The notes under the pieces are model-generated. The model searched no databases. It was given only the letters and a program-made list of their open reading frames with translations, and was not told where the DNA came from. Positions 1-12,300 of a stretch of 64,000 bases of DNA are shown here, in pieces. The stretch is taken from NCBI RefSeq assembly GCF_905220415.1, contig NC_059558.1, forward strand, positions 4,414,501 through 4,478,500, given 5' to 3'. The DNA comes from Colias croceus. Lineage: Eukaryota > Arthropoda > Insecta > Lepidoptera > Pieridae. The position numbers and the translations under genes are program-made. Numbering within the stretch: position 1 is the stretch's first letter; every line of letters starts with the position of its first letter.

Positions 1-123
1 TTTTTTCTATGGATATCTATTGATACTTTTACAATAAATGCAACTGTTTTCATTTAATTAGGAACTTCTCTTACATACAAACAGTATATTGTTATACTAA
101 ATTATCTAATTATTTGGATTCAG

Positions 124-1112
124 GTTCCACAGAGAGCGAGACGAACCAACATTACCTTCAGACGTGCTCCTTCCGCTACGAGATGATAAGCAAATGTCGG
201 TCGACGACTATAGAAACAAATTATACAGCATCATGGCTAAAGGCTTCCAGAACAGTCCACAATTACGGAAAAGTCATTCTAGGTTAGAAGATTAAAATTT
301 ATTTGGGTGGGGAAATGTATGTATATATGACGTATCAACTGATAAAGAACTGATGCAGAAATTAAAGCGAAAGATTTTATTTCTATTGTTTTAATTAATT
401 CTTGTTAATTTCAAGGAACTTAATAAACTTTGAAGAAGGTTTACCTTACTGAATAAACTCGATTTTTCGCATCCTTTTTGCAAAAGTTTTTATAATATGT
501 AAACAACTGAACGTTTTCCATCATTTTTTTTTACTAAGTATATGTCACCCCTCCTACTCACCTTTACAACACCTAAACGCTTAAAGAAAATGTTATGTCT
601 GATTCAATAAAGTAACTTTGATTTACAGCGTAAAAACCCACACGCTCACAACGCCCATAAAAAGCAAGAGTTTCCAAGAGCAATCCGAAATAAAGCATCA
701 CAAGACGAAACTGACGTCATCAGCGGACACCAAGAGCAGACCAAAACTATCAAAAACCCTCGACAGACCCGTCAAAGAATTCAGATCGTATCAAACTATA
801 AGCGAAAAGGAAAAGAAACCAGTTAAAGCGACAAGGCTTTTCGAACACCAAGATTGGTTGGGCGCGAACTGCAGGGGCGATTATTTGACAGATGTCAAAA
901 ATAGCGGCAAAAGTCCAGGAAATTTTACAAGGGACTTCTTTCAGCCAGTAAAACAGAGTTTGGACTCGAAGAAACATTTGCAGCAAAGGAGGAATTCTAC
1001 GTCGTTTTCTACAATTACAATTGGTGATTCTGAACTGGATTATGGGAAGAATTCCAGGCATGGGGTGATTACGGCAAGCGCTCTGATGGATCTTAGGACT
1101 AGCATACGATAG
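124..1112 (+). CDS. 3' end of an unrecognised gene (two exons)
   Basis: Exons 124-282 and 629-1112 are joined by a GT donor at 283 and a cag acceptor at 626-628. The first exon also has a cag acceptor (121-123) and enters in phase 2, so at least one more exon lies upstream of the window. About 214 C-terminal residues are visible, ending in TAG at 1110-1112. They are rich in Lys, Ser, Thr and Arg, with a single Cys and no membrane segment or signal, so the tail is probably disordered and intracellular. A slightly more ordered stretch, MSVDDYRNKLYSIMAKGF, lies in the first exon. I do not recognise the family and assign no function. The phase-consistent join makes a real gene likely. Confidence 0.75.
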
Positions 1113-3387
1113 TTTGGCGGTTTTGAGCATTTTTTTGATGATATTATATTTTGTGGTTTATTTGTTTGTGTTATGTGATTATGGTTTAAATTTGGTTCGA
1201 CATAAGTAAGGTATATGGGATAGACACTCAATTATTTGTGAAAACCGTGGTACAGATATTTTCAATGGAAATTTAACACGGAGGACCTTTTTTGCGCAGA
1301 ATAGTTATTTGAATTTTGGGTAGTTACTTGAATTTGTATTCTACAAACACACAGAGGGTCCTTAGCTGGAATGAGAGTAAAATATGTAAATAGATATAGA
1401 GAATGAATGTACCGCTTTACATTGTTTTTTTAACATGTGTGAAACCCCTTTATATTTTTTGCCATTTCAAGTTATTATAACCAGTTTAATAATATTGAGA
1501 TCGTAAATAAATTATGCAAAGCCATCGATTCCTTATTACTATAAAGAATTTGCTTATTTATCTTTTACAAATGTGAAAGTATACCTACATATTATTATTA
1601 TATAAATATTAGGTAGGTATACTATCTCGTTAAATTTAACGTATTTATTACCTACAAAGAATGTCCCTACTCTACTCAGATTACCATTTTGATTAGGCAG
1701 ACATCTTTTAGAATATATTTACTGAAGTAGGAGAATTTACATATGGTTTTCTTCACTGAAATTATTTAGAGAAACAAGCTTTGATTACCTATATGAGGCG
1801 TCGACACGAGAAAACATACGGTTCTTTATGATTTTGTTAACTTTTGGCAAATTATACTTATATATATTTTTTTTTTCATTCTTCGAGTCAGTGTAATCAA
1901 TATTGATATTTATTATCAAGGTCTGATTTTTAAAATACCAAGATATAACACTATGCAAATAAAATAATCATAATTAATAAAAATATACTAGCGAACTTAG
2001 TCAAAAAACCAAAGCAATCTAGTCTATAGATACTAGTCCTGAGATTAATATAGGTATCCTAGTCAATATTAGTGTTAAAGTTAATAGAATTATGTGCAAT
2101 AACTATGATGCACAAATTTTCAGCTGTAGATGTCCTAAATGAGATAATATTGTGATACCTAAACACTGCCATAGACTTGTAACTTCTTTTGTAACTAACA
2201 TTTTTCTCTCTTCAATTCAGAATGAACAGAATATTATAAACTATTGTATAGAGTGAATTTTTGGAAGTATTTGAAGAGATTTCATCCATAGATATAAATC
2301 TGACATACTTTATAATATCCACCCTGTATAATAGAAATAAATAAATAAAATAATAAATAATAGACATTAATAAAAAATTTACATAACATAGGTACATTTT
2401 ACTTATTCTTGAAATAGGGAATTAATTTATACAGTAAATCGTGTTTGTACGTTTGTCAATAAAAATAGATATATCCAATGTATTGTGGAATAGCAATTAT
2501 AAGTCATGTGGTGTTTTTGTTGGTGCATTTGGAAACTTACACTTAGTTACCGAAAATATTTTTAATTAAAATGACTACGATCGAAACAATGTATTTCTGA
2601 GCAATAAATAATTATGTTGTAGAGGGGTTGTGAACTCAAAGACGATACTGATCGTAATGATTTTATTTTGCACACAATATCCGTATTTATACAAAAATCG
2701 ACCAAAAACAAAACCAATCAGAATTCTAATGTTGAAATTGAAATTTAGAATGCGCTCTGATTATGAAAAAGAATGCGCCGGCCTGTACACAATATGATAC
2801 ATATAAACTCTATGCATGTCTCCCATAATGTATTTATGAACTTTTTATAATATTAACAATTAGAAATTTTTGTTGCTATTAGGTTGTCTTAGGTTTGGTT
2901 GAAATAAAAGAGAAGCGAACTGTAATACAAGTGTTTTATTTTTCTTTGTTGTCTATGTTTAATATATTCAGTAAAAATGAAGTGGTATTGTGAGTGGTAT
3001 GAATGCAGATTCTCAGACCCACGCCCACCCCATCCATATGTATATAGATGTGTATATAGATTTACACATAATTCGGTTCAGCCGTTTTGGAGGAGTTTGG
3101 TTACAAACATCGCAACACGAAATTTGATTGTATAATATACAAACTAATGTAATTAGTATGTTTAAAAATCGTAACGAACTACTACTCTATTACTATTCTC
3201 TATTATGTCTACATTACATTATAGAGAATCAGTTACCTATATAAAAAAACATAGAAAATACTTTTTTAAATATGATTGATTCTGAAAAAGATGGCAATAT
3301 GCTGACAGTCTTCTTTCAAGAAAAATAAACTCCCGTCAAATTTTATTAGTGTCAAAGAGTTAACGAAAAAAATAATAAAAAATATAA
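1113..3387. other. 3' UTR and intergenic DNA
   Basis: AT-rich sequence between the upstream gene and the next start codon. No ORF with coding character was seen. It probably holds the long 3' UTR of the first gene and the promoter of the next one. A decayed repeat end with a 'ggttcagccgtttt' motif lies near 3070-3100. Confidence 0.6.
1506..1511 (+). terminator. candidate polyadenylation signal of the upstream gene
   Basis: AATAAA lies about 394 nt after the stop codon at 1110-1112. Further AATAAA-like motifs follow down to about 2610, so the true 3' end is uncertain. Confidence 0.35.
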
Positions 3388-6300
3388 ATGGCTGCTCTAC
3401 TTTCTTTAATGTTCTTTCAAGTTTTGATAGCATTTTTTACCGTAAATGCTAAGAGCATGGTTCCCGTTCTGTCTTTGGATCAAAAACCTCCGAATATAAA
3501 GAATTTAACCAATAAGCCGATAGAGGAATTAAAAGTAAGTTGATGTACAGTCTGGGTGGGTTCCCACGGCCTGATTTCTTCACAGATCCGACCGCGCCAG
3601 ACCAGACCACAGGCCGTGGGTATCGGCGCATCCGATAATGCCTGTCGATGCTACGTATTACGTATTTAATTTAGTCTTAATATTATATTATGAAAAAATG
3701 TTGTGTGGTTTTATGAAACCACGGTAAAAGTGAAACTTTTTTTCACACTATAGTCATTTAACTAAAATTATCGTATTTGTACAATAATTATCGTACGTAT
3801 CGTGCGTCACACGACATGCGCTACACAGACCAAAAAGTTTGAGACGATGTAATAAAAGTTTCACTTTAAAAACCCTTTCACCTTTGATAATAAGAAAAAG
3901 AAACACCAATTTTGCGCATAGACCAAAATGCAGTGCCCTAAAACATAGGTTGAAGTTTTTCGCTCGTGCATCTTTAAATTTCATAATCTTTCATAATATA
4001 TTCTTTAACCTAATTTCTACGAAACTTTTCTTATTAGAGCAAGTTGTACCAACTTCTCACATCCAAGTTACAAGTAATACCTTGTTCATAGTATATTATA
4101 TGAAATTTAATATACTAAGTACCTACGTGAGGTTTATATCTTTTAATTTGCAGTATCTCCCCTTCATAATGCTCATAGACAAAGACATGGACACGAGTGA
4201 ATTTTGGCGGGAAACAGAAATATTGTCTCTGGTCAGAAACAACGTAATGGACATAGACTATGAGAAATGTGAACAGAGTAATCAAGAGAAGACTCTTGTT
4301 CAATTTCCGAGTCGACGCACTGTGAGACCAATTTGCAGACAAGCTTATGGTATTTCTATGTTTAATGATAATTTTATGTTGCTATCTAATCAATTTTATA
4401 ACTAAAATTTATTTATAGTTTATGGTCCATAATTTATGATTGAATTCTACCCTTAAATACTTGTCTGAAACACGTAGGTTACTAGGTATATGATATACTA
4501 CGCTGTAGAGTGTAGGCTGTGACGCAGTTAAAATAGAGTTCGTACACGTTTTAACTCTTACTAACGGAATATATTTTTATATAGATTATCAACTGTGTCC
4601 GCAGTGCCCACGCTTCAGTAACCATACTGAATGCGAACTGTTTCGAGATTCTTGCAGGTATCTGTAACTATCTAATAAATAGGTCGTTACTATACATACC
4701 AAATTTCAACTTAGTTTCCTCTCCATCCGTGTAAGTAGAGTTAGTTTAGAGAATTATGTGTTCTGTTGTAGATTTTATCAGCGCAGTACTTAAGTTGATT
4801 ATTTTATAGTAGCTTACAATATGGAGTGCCTATGCATTTTAAATCATATACCTACGTAGAGAGTAGAGGTGTCTCTATAAAACATTTTATTTCAAAATAT
4901 TCTTTTTTATTTTCCCTATTGTTCTATGCAGAGAAAGAAAAGTAAAGCCATCTGAATACAGAACATATTGCGACAAGAAATATGGAAAATGGCGGACTAT
5001 GTTTATTCCGTCTGATTATTCACAATGCCGATGCTGTGACGAGTGCGTTTTCTATCGAGGTAAATTAATAATAATTAGTAATCATGTTTTATTTTACTTA
5101 CTATAAAATTTGATAGGATGCATTTCAAATACAAATACTGATGCCTTATAAGTATCAGCTTTCCTCTGTACATAAAATGTAGAGTCGTTTGACTCTATGG
5201 ATACCCATGTCTGTATTTATAGTTTATGGTCTATGTAGGTACTGTTAAATCATTAATATGAATATATTTATCCCACCAAAAACATAAATGTAAAAATTGG
5301 AGCCGAGTTCAATCGTTGACTTAATTTTCCAAAAAAAGAAATGAGATCTAAATGTGTGCCAAGTTCTGCAGACAGTCCAGAAATTTATTTACAAAGATGT
5401 ATTAAGTTCTTAGGTTGACTGAAAACTCAATTGTTTTATTTTCCCAGAGAACAATGTTTATTCCAAAATATAACTTTTTTCATTTGAATAATATAATTAT
5501 TTTCACAAAGCAAACAACTAATGACCTATTGAACCCCATAATTTGATGAGGCTAGTTTTTAGAACCTCACAAAATATAAACAGTATGTAAAACTAGCCTC
5601 ATCAAATTATGGGGTTCAATAGGTCATTAGTTGTTTGCTTTGTGAAAATAATTATATTATTCAAATGAAAAAAGTTATATTTTGGAATAAACATTGTTCT
5701 CTGGGAAAATAAAACAATTGAGTTTTCAGTCAACCTAAGAACTAAATACATCTTTGTAAATAAATTTCTGGACTGTCTGCAGAACTTGGCACACATTTAG
5801 ATCTCATTTCTTTTTTTGGAAAATTAAGTCAACGATTGAACTCGGCTCCAATTTTTACATTTATGTTTTTGGTGGGATATCATTACTTTTTGTACAGAAA
5901 ATTACTCTGCAAATTTGATTTACTTTATAAATATAATACTTTTTAAATACGATTTTTTTTCTTGCGGTTTCTCTGTATGGTTTGTTTAGTATTATTTTCT
6001 ATATTTTCTTGTATGTTATGAATGTCAGCGCACATTGCCCCGTCATTATCTGCAATTTTTTAAACTCGTTTTCTGTTTGAAAGATTACCACATGATTTTC
6101 TAAACATCCAGCGTGAATTTGTACACACACTATTACCAAGATGCAAAGATCGTTGTAGAAGAATCGTCGCCTTACTCCATGACGTTACGGTATTGCCATG
6201 ACGCGATCTTGAAATTTTACTCTAAACGCGCCTAAAGATGTTTCACTCATATTAATATTACGCAAATTAAATCATTTCGACCTTCGACGAAGCCTTCTTC

Positions 6301-9300
6301 CATTACACCATTTATGGTAATTATTTTTGCATGCTTGTATTGGCTAAACATGTTTGTGCTTTATTAATATAATTGTATCACCATTGAATATCATGTTTAA
6401 AGCAAAATAAAGATTTTATTTATTTATTTACACTGAAATTAAAACTAAACTAAACACTCATAAATAAAGAATAAATAAATGTGAATATGTAAAATTATAT
6501 ATTATTTTTAACTGTATGAGCAATAAAGGCAATATTTTTATTACAATTTTCTTTTATTTTACGTTTAATAACAGTTTTGAATAAAGAAATCATGCAATCG
6601 AAGTAATCCGCCCTAGCGATACTAGCGCGAGTGAGTGTGATGTCAGAGGCGCTTCGAATCTACAGATGTTTCGTCCTAAAATATGTAAACTTCAATAATC
6701 TATATCTTGATGGATTTCAAAATTTTTTTCGGCCACTGATTAGTTTTGATCTATTTTTTAAGACTAGTAAGGTGAATATACTATTTTCTTTTTTTTTAAA
6801 CTTTTCCATTTTTCCATACAAACAAAATTAATGTCATTGAAAAAAAAATTAAATACAAATAAATTCAGTATTTTCTGATTTTTTCCTTTGAACACTCACT
6901 ATTACCTAGTTGATTACAAAATTTGAACTTTCTAGGTCATCTGGAAGTGGGTTAGGTTTTGTATATGTCTATAAGTCAGTCAGTCTTAAAAATTGCGATT
7001 TTTGGATATTAATATCTACGCAACTGTTTAATCTGTATTTATGAAATTTAAGGTTCTTGTTTATCTTGAGGTCCTCTTGATATGTACCAAATTTGGTTTA
7101 TATAACTTAAATAGTTTTCGAGTTATAAGGGGGTGAAAAGTGGCTCGAAATGGTTCGTGTAAATATACACACGGCTGCTGCTCGCCAGTTCTCTTCGCTT
7201 GAACTCGGCTTGACACGCTGCCGCGTGTCTAGATATGCCTATGGGTAATAGATATGCTAGTCATTCCAGTAACTACCAACCAAAAAATTATAACAATAAA
7301 TATACTTTACAGAACTCGACCAATCTTGCATTCAAGATGATTATGATTTTGATGCTGACGAATTTTTACCAGTCACCACTTTAGGTACAGTTATTATTTA
7401 CCTACTTCATACATTAGCACTTTACTAGCGTTTTTACCATTCAGTACTTTATAATAAGGAAGTTCGATTTTGAAGCAGGTAAATGCTTATGCTTATGCTT
7501 TATGTCGACTTTTTACCTAATTCATTAAAATGAGACTACGTGTTTACTTACCAAGTACCGAAACATACGTATGTAGCTATTTTAAAACTGTTTCTATAAC
7601 AGTGCATTTACATCGATTACAACGAGCGAATGCTCATTCTAACCATGCTCATTCTAAACATTCGTAGAGCATTCTTTCGTTGTTCTTGCAATGTTCTAAT
7701 ACTGAACAACACTGAATACGAGCTTTCGTTTACACTAAAAGATCACGAAATAATGCTCTTTAGTCTTGCTCTGGCTCTAATATCTATGTTAGGTTGATGT
7801 AAATGCACCGTAACACAAAGCTTTACAAAAACATTGATTTTCAGACTTCCGCGCCGGTTGCAACCCGTACTGGGGTCACCCAGAACAAGAGCTAAGAGCT
7901 CTACGATGCGACAATATTTTACGCCGATGTAAATATTAACTACCGTATTATATTTTCATAAATACATAAAGATATAATGCTTTATGCTGCATAATTTTAT
8001 TAATTTTCCTTTAGAATATAGATAATTAAATTAGAATATAGAAAAACTAACGAACTTCGCTAATATGTTTATTGTTTAGAAGCCTCTGACTGAGAGAGTT
8101 TTACATTGTACAGGTGTTCCAGTCAACATACCACTATTGCCAAATGAGACATTAACAATGTAAGTAATATAACCATTGAGCTTATTTGAACCACATAAAA
8201 CTTATAATAAGAGCTATAGTAATTTATAGTACCTATGTCACAATTTCAAGCATCGCGTCTACGAAAGAAATAGCGCAGGTATGAGGTACAACACCTATAG
8301 GTAGCTTCGTAAGCTAATTGTATTCAAATTATGAAACTGACCAATAGACTGATCTTCTATATTTTAAAAGGCAGTGTTAATTTTATCATATACTAGCTGT
8401 GCTTCGCGGTTTCATCCGCATTGCTCCTGTTGGTCTTAGCGTGATGATATACAGCCTTTCTCAATAAATAGGCTATCTAACACCGAAAGAATTTTTCAAA
8501 TCGGACCAGTAATTCCTGAGATTAGCGCGTTCAAACAAACAAACAAACTCTTCAGCTTTATAATATTAATGTAGATTCGGAGGGAGAAGGCGTTCGCCTT
8601 CGTTCGCCATTTACTAATTAAGATCTTACTAACAGTAACTATTAATCTCAAATGTTTTGTCAGTCGTCGCAGTTTCCGCTACGATCCCCCCACGGGAGGG
8701 GGGGACTGTCCCGTATGGTGCCGTGGTTACGAGTGTCAAACAGGCATGGTGAAGGAGCAGGATTGCGCTCCGGGTGCCTTCCTGCCTGATAAGGATCAGT
8801 GCAATTGTTGTGGACGATGCAGTTCTTATCAACGTTAGTTTATATTTATACTAGCTGCGCTCCGCGGTTTCACCCGCGTGGCTCCGCTCCTGTTGGTCTT
8901 AGGGTGATGATATATAAAGCCTATAAGCTTTCCTCCATGAATACTATCACCTATCTATCTAACACCAAAATAGGTAATTTTTCAAATCGGACCAGTAATT
9001 CCTGAGATTAGCGCGTTCATACAAACAAACAAACTCTTCAGCTTTATATAGTGTAGATTTGTATGATGATATTTGTATATTAGGATGTTAGGTATTAGTT
9101 TCGTGTTATATTATATACCTAGGTTATATTATTATGTATCTAATATCTACCCATGTATGAAGCTTGTACCGATCAAGGGAAAAAATGTTTTGGTGTTCCA
9201 TTTTGTAAGTTGTTGCGCAAGATTATTTTAAAGTTTATAATAATGGTAAGTATAGATAGATTTGTAGAGCAATAGTTCGACACTCTAACATGGAAATCTA

Positions 9301-12300
9301 CTTCATGTTGTTGCCTGACTATTGGGATTAGGCAATATTTTAATGAAACTCTTGATAGATAACCATAGACCTACCTACTTCTACTACTATACTATATGTA
9401 TTTCGTTGAGAACAATAATTAGCGCCTCTGGTGGTGGAAACGAAACTTTACAAAATGATATTTGCATTTATCAAACTTCTATTTTAGTAGGTTACTTTCG
9501 ATGTAAAATATATACAAATACGCATAAAAAATTGATATATGAAATCTGTTTTATTTTCGCAGAACTTAATGAAAAATGTGCGGAATTCAAAAAAAGTGTT
9601 CACATGGTGAACGGATCAAAAGAGACTGAGGTAATAATTAATGTAGTAATTAAATATTTGATAACTTTAAACAACTAACTATATAATTATGTTATAAAAA
9701 TATTGAAAGCTATTTATAGAAAATTAATTTTCATAACAAACGCTCTTCAAAATTGAGCTGCTATTCGATACAGTTTTGATTTGTTAACGTTAAACGTAAA
9801 GGTACTTAATTATAAAAATTATTAAAAAATATATTGATTATTGGTCTCACAAAATTAATCCTAAAGATGGAAAGATCCAGTATGATGCGTAAGTATTTGA
9901 CTAAAACCAAATTATATAAATTCTTATACTTAAGTAGTACAAACTACCATGGACCAATAATATTGGTCCATGGTAGTACAGAAGGGTAAGTTATACCTAA
10001 GTACTACAATTTAATAAAGAGAAAGTTAGCCGAATCCGAATTACTCAATATTGTTTGTAAGGCTTATGATAAAGTTGCGCTAATAAAATTTATAAGTGAC
10101 ATTTCGCTAAAGGTACACAACATTTTTAAGGTAGAGGAAGAGTTTCTGGAGCCAGGCTGTGATGATGGTCTGGTCTGTAGACACGGCTTCTGTCAGGACA
10201 TTCACACAGTTCAGACGTTTGCGGGCGGGAGACGGAGGCGGGACCAGACGTTGTATGAGGCTAATGGTAACTAGCCTCATATTTAATGTAAAAGTTACAT
10301 ATTTTATCGTATATTTTGTTGTTAGATTCTTAAATTCATTTCGTTTTAAAATATACTTGAAGTAAATATTTTCGGACACTTACAACGACACAAATAAAAG
10401 ATTTACGAAATTACAATACCTGAACACCTACACTGGTTTTTCCTACTTGGATTCAGACGGTTTTAACCCAAGAAAACCTATCATTTGCTGTGTATATTTT
10501 ATTATTATTTACATTTATCGTTCCATGCACATTTAAGAAATAAAGTAAATATTAATTTCCACTCTCCTAGAGCCATGTAAACGTGAACTGAAGAGTTTCA
10601 AGAAGAAGTACGGACAAGACGGTCACTTGCACTATAACGCGCCACAGTGTACGCCCCTCTGGTTATATGCACCTGTACAAGTAAATACATTTAAATATTT
10701 GAATTATTTTATTTTGATTAAAAAGTCTATTTCATAATTTACGAATATCTATATAGAAATGCGTGGAATAAGTCAGAAATTAAAGAAAGTTAGTTTATGG
10801 ACAGCCAAAGAATTTAAATTACGTTTAATGTAGTAATAGTAATATATAAAATGACGTGCAAACCTAATTTCTTAAACTGGTAAACTACTACAAATGTATT
10901 ATTCTTACTTAGCATTTTTAATTAATTTACTTAAAAATTGAGATGAAAAACTGAAAAACGACGATCGAACCGTACTTTTCTTAAATAAATTTGGTATGGT
11001 AACTACTCGTGGATATTATGCAAGTATAGTCACAGGCTGACGCATCTTATCTTTTATTTATTTATTATAATATAGGTATTCATTTATTTATAAATGCATA
11101 ATTTTTACTAATTCACTAGTGTCGTCGTTTCGTTTGCTACTGCACTTTAGAAGACGGAACTTTTATCGAGGGTATAAAAGTGCCTCGCGTTGAAGTGTCC
11201 AATATGAACTGTGGTAAGAAATTATCTTATATTTATACAGATTATTTAAAACTAGCTTCCGCCCGCGACTCCGTCCGCGCGGAAAAATTAAGATTTATTT
11301 TTTTCTACGTATTTTTCCGGGATAAAAAGTATCCTATTTTATGCCCAGGATAATAAGGTATAATTATACCAAGTTTCATCGAAATCGAACCGTTAGTTTT
11401 CACGTGATGCCTGAACATACAGACAGACAGACAAAAATTTTTTTAATCACATATTTGGGTTTTGTATCGATCCAGTAACACCCCCTGGTATTTATTTTTT
11501 CAATATTTTCAATGTACAGAATTGACCCTTCTACAGATTTATTATATAATAGATAGAAGATATGTTTTTAAATCACATATGAAGATATGATAGTAATTTT
11601 AAGACTCCTTTAAGTAGAGTTATATAAATTCAGTTAAAAATATAAAACATCTCAATGTCTCTAAAAATTAAAAAAAAAAACTTTAAAGAGCTCTTTGTCC
11701 ATGCGACTTCGGATTCGCACGTTCGTAAAATTTTAAGTAGGTAGGTAGACTGACGACTGTAAGAAATAATTAATTTCTAAGTGTAACGGTAAGGATACTT
11801 AACAAAATGCGCATGTGCAGCTTATAATTTATACTTACATATACATATACTTAACTATGTACCCTAAGTTATTTCACAACTGCCTTCGCTCGTAATTTCA
11901 GACCTGGCGCTATATTTTAAAACAACAATTTGCCCATTTCATAATATGGTATTAAAACTTTATTCCTCGTAAATATTTGTATGTTTTGTTAAAGATTGTG
12001 CTCGCGAAAAGTGTAGAACTGGCTCAGATATAGATTGCGACGGCTATGGCAACTATAAGGATGCTCTGTTTACATCTGCCTTTGAACAGTGGAAGGAGGA
12101 GGCTAATACCACAGGTTCGTAGATACCTAGTCGTAGATAGTCTACCACGTTAAATATGAACAAATATTTCTCAAAAAAATACATTTGAACAGGGTTGGCA
12201 CGTTTAAATCATTTTGATTTGAATCATGATTTAAGTCATCCGGTTTTTTCAATAAAAGTCAATGATTAAAACAATACTTTCTTTCATAGAAATCAACATA

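Noticed and set aside
5602..5796. Minus ORF of 64 aa
   Set aside because: It lies inside one arm of the palindromic element and has no protein-like pattern.
9484..9500. 15-nt microexon between exons of the IGFBP-like gene
   Set aside because: It has AG and GT signals but, like the 42-nt candidate, ends in T and would make TAA with the next exon.
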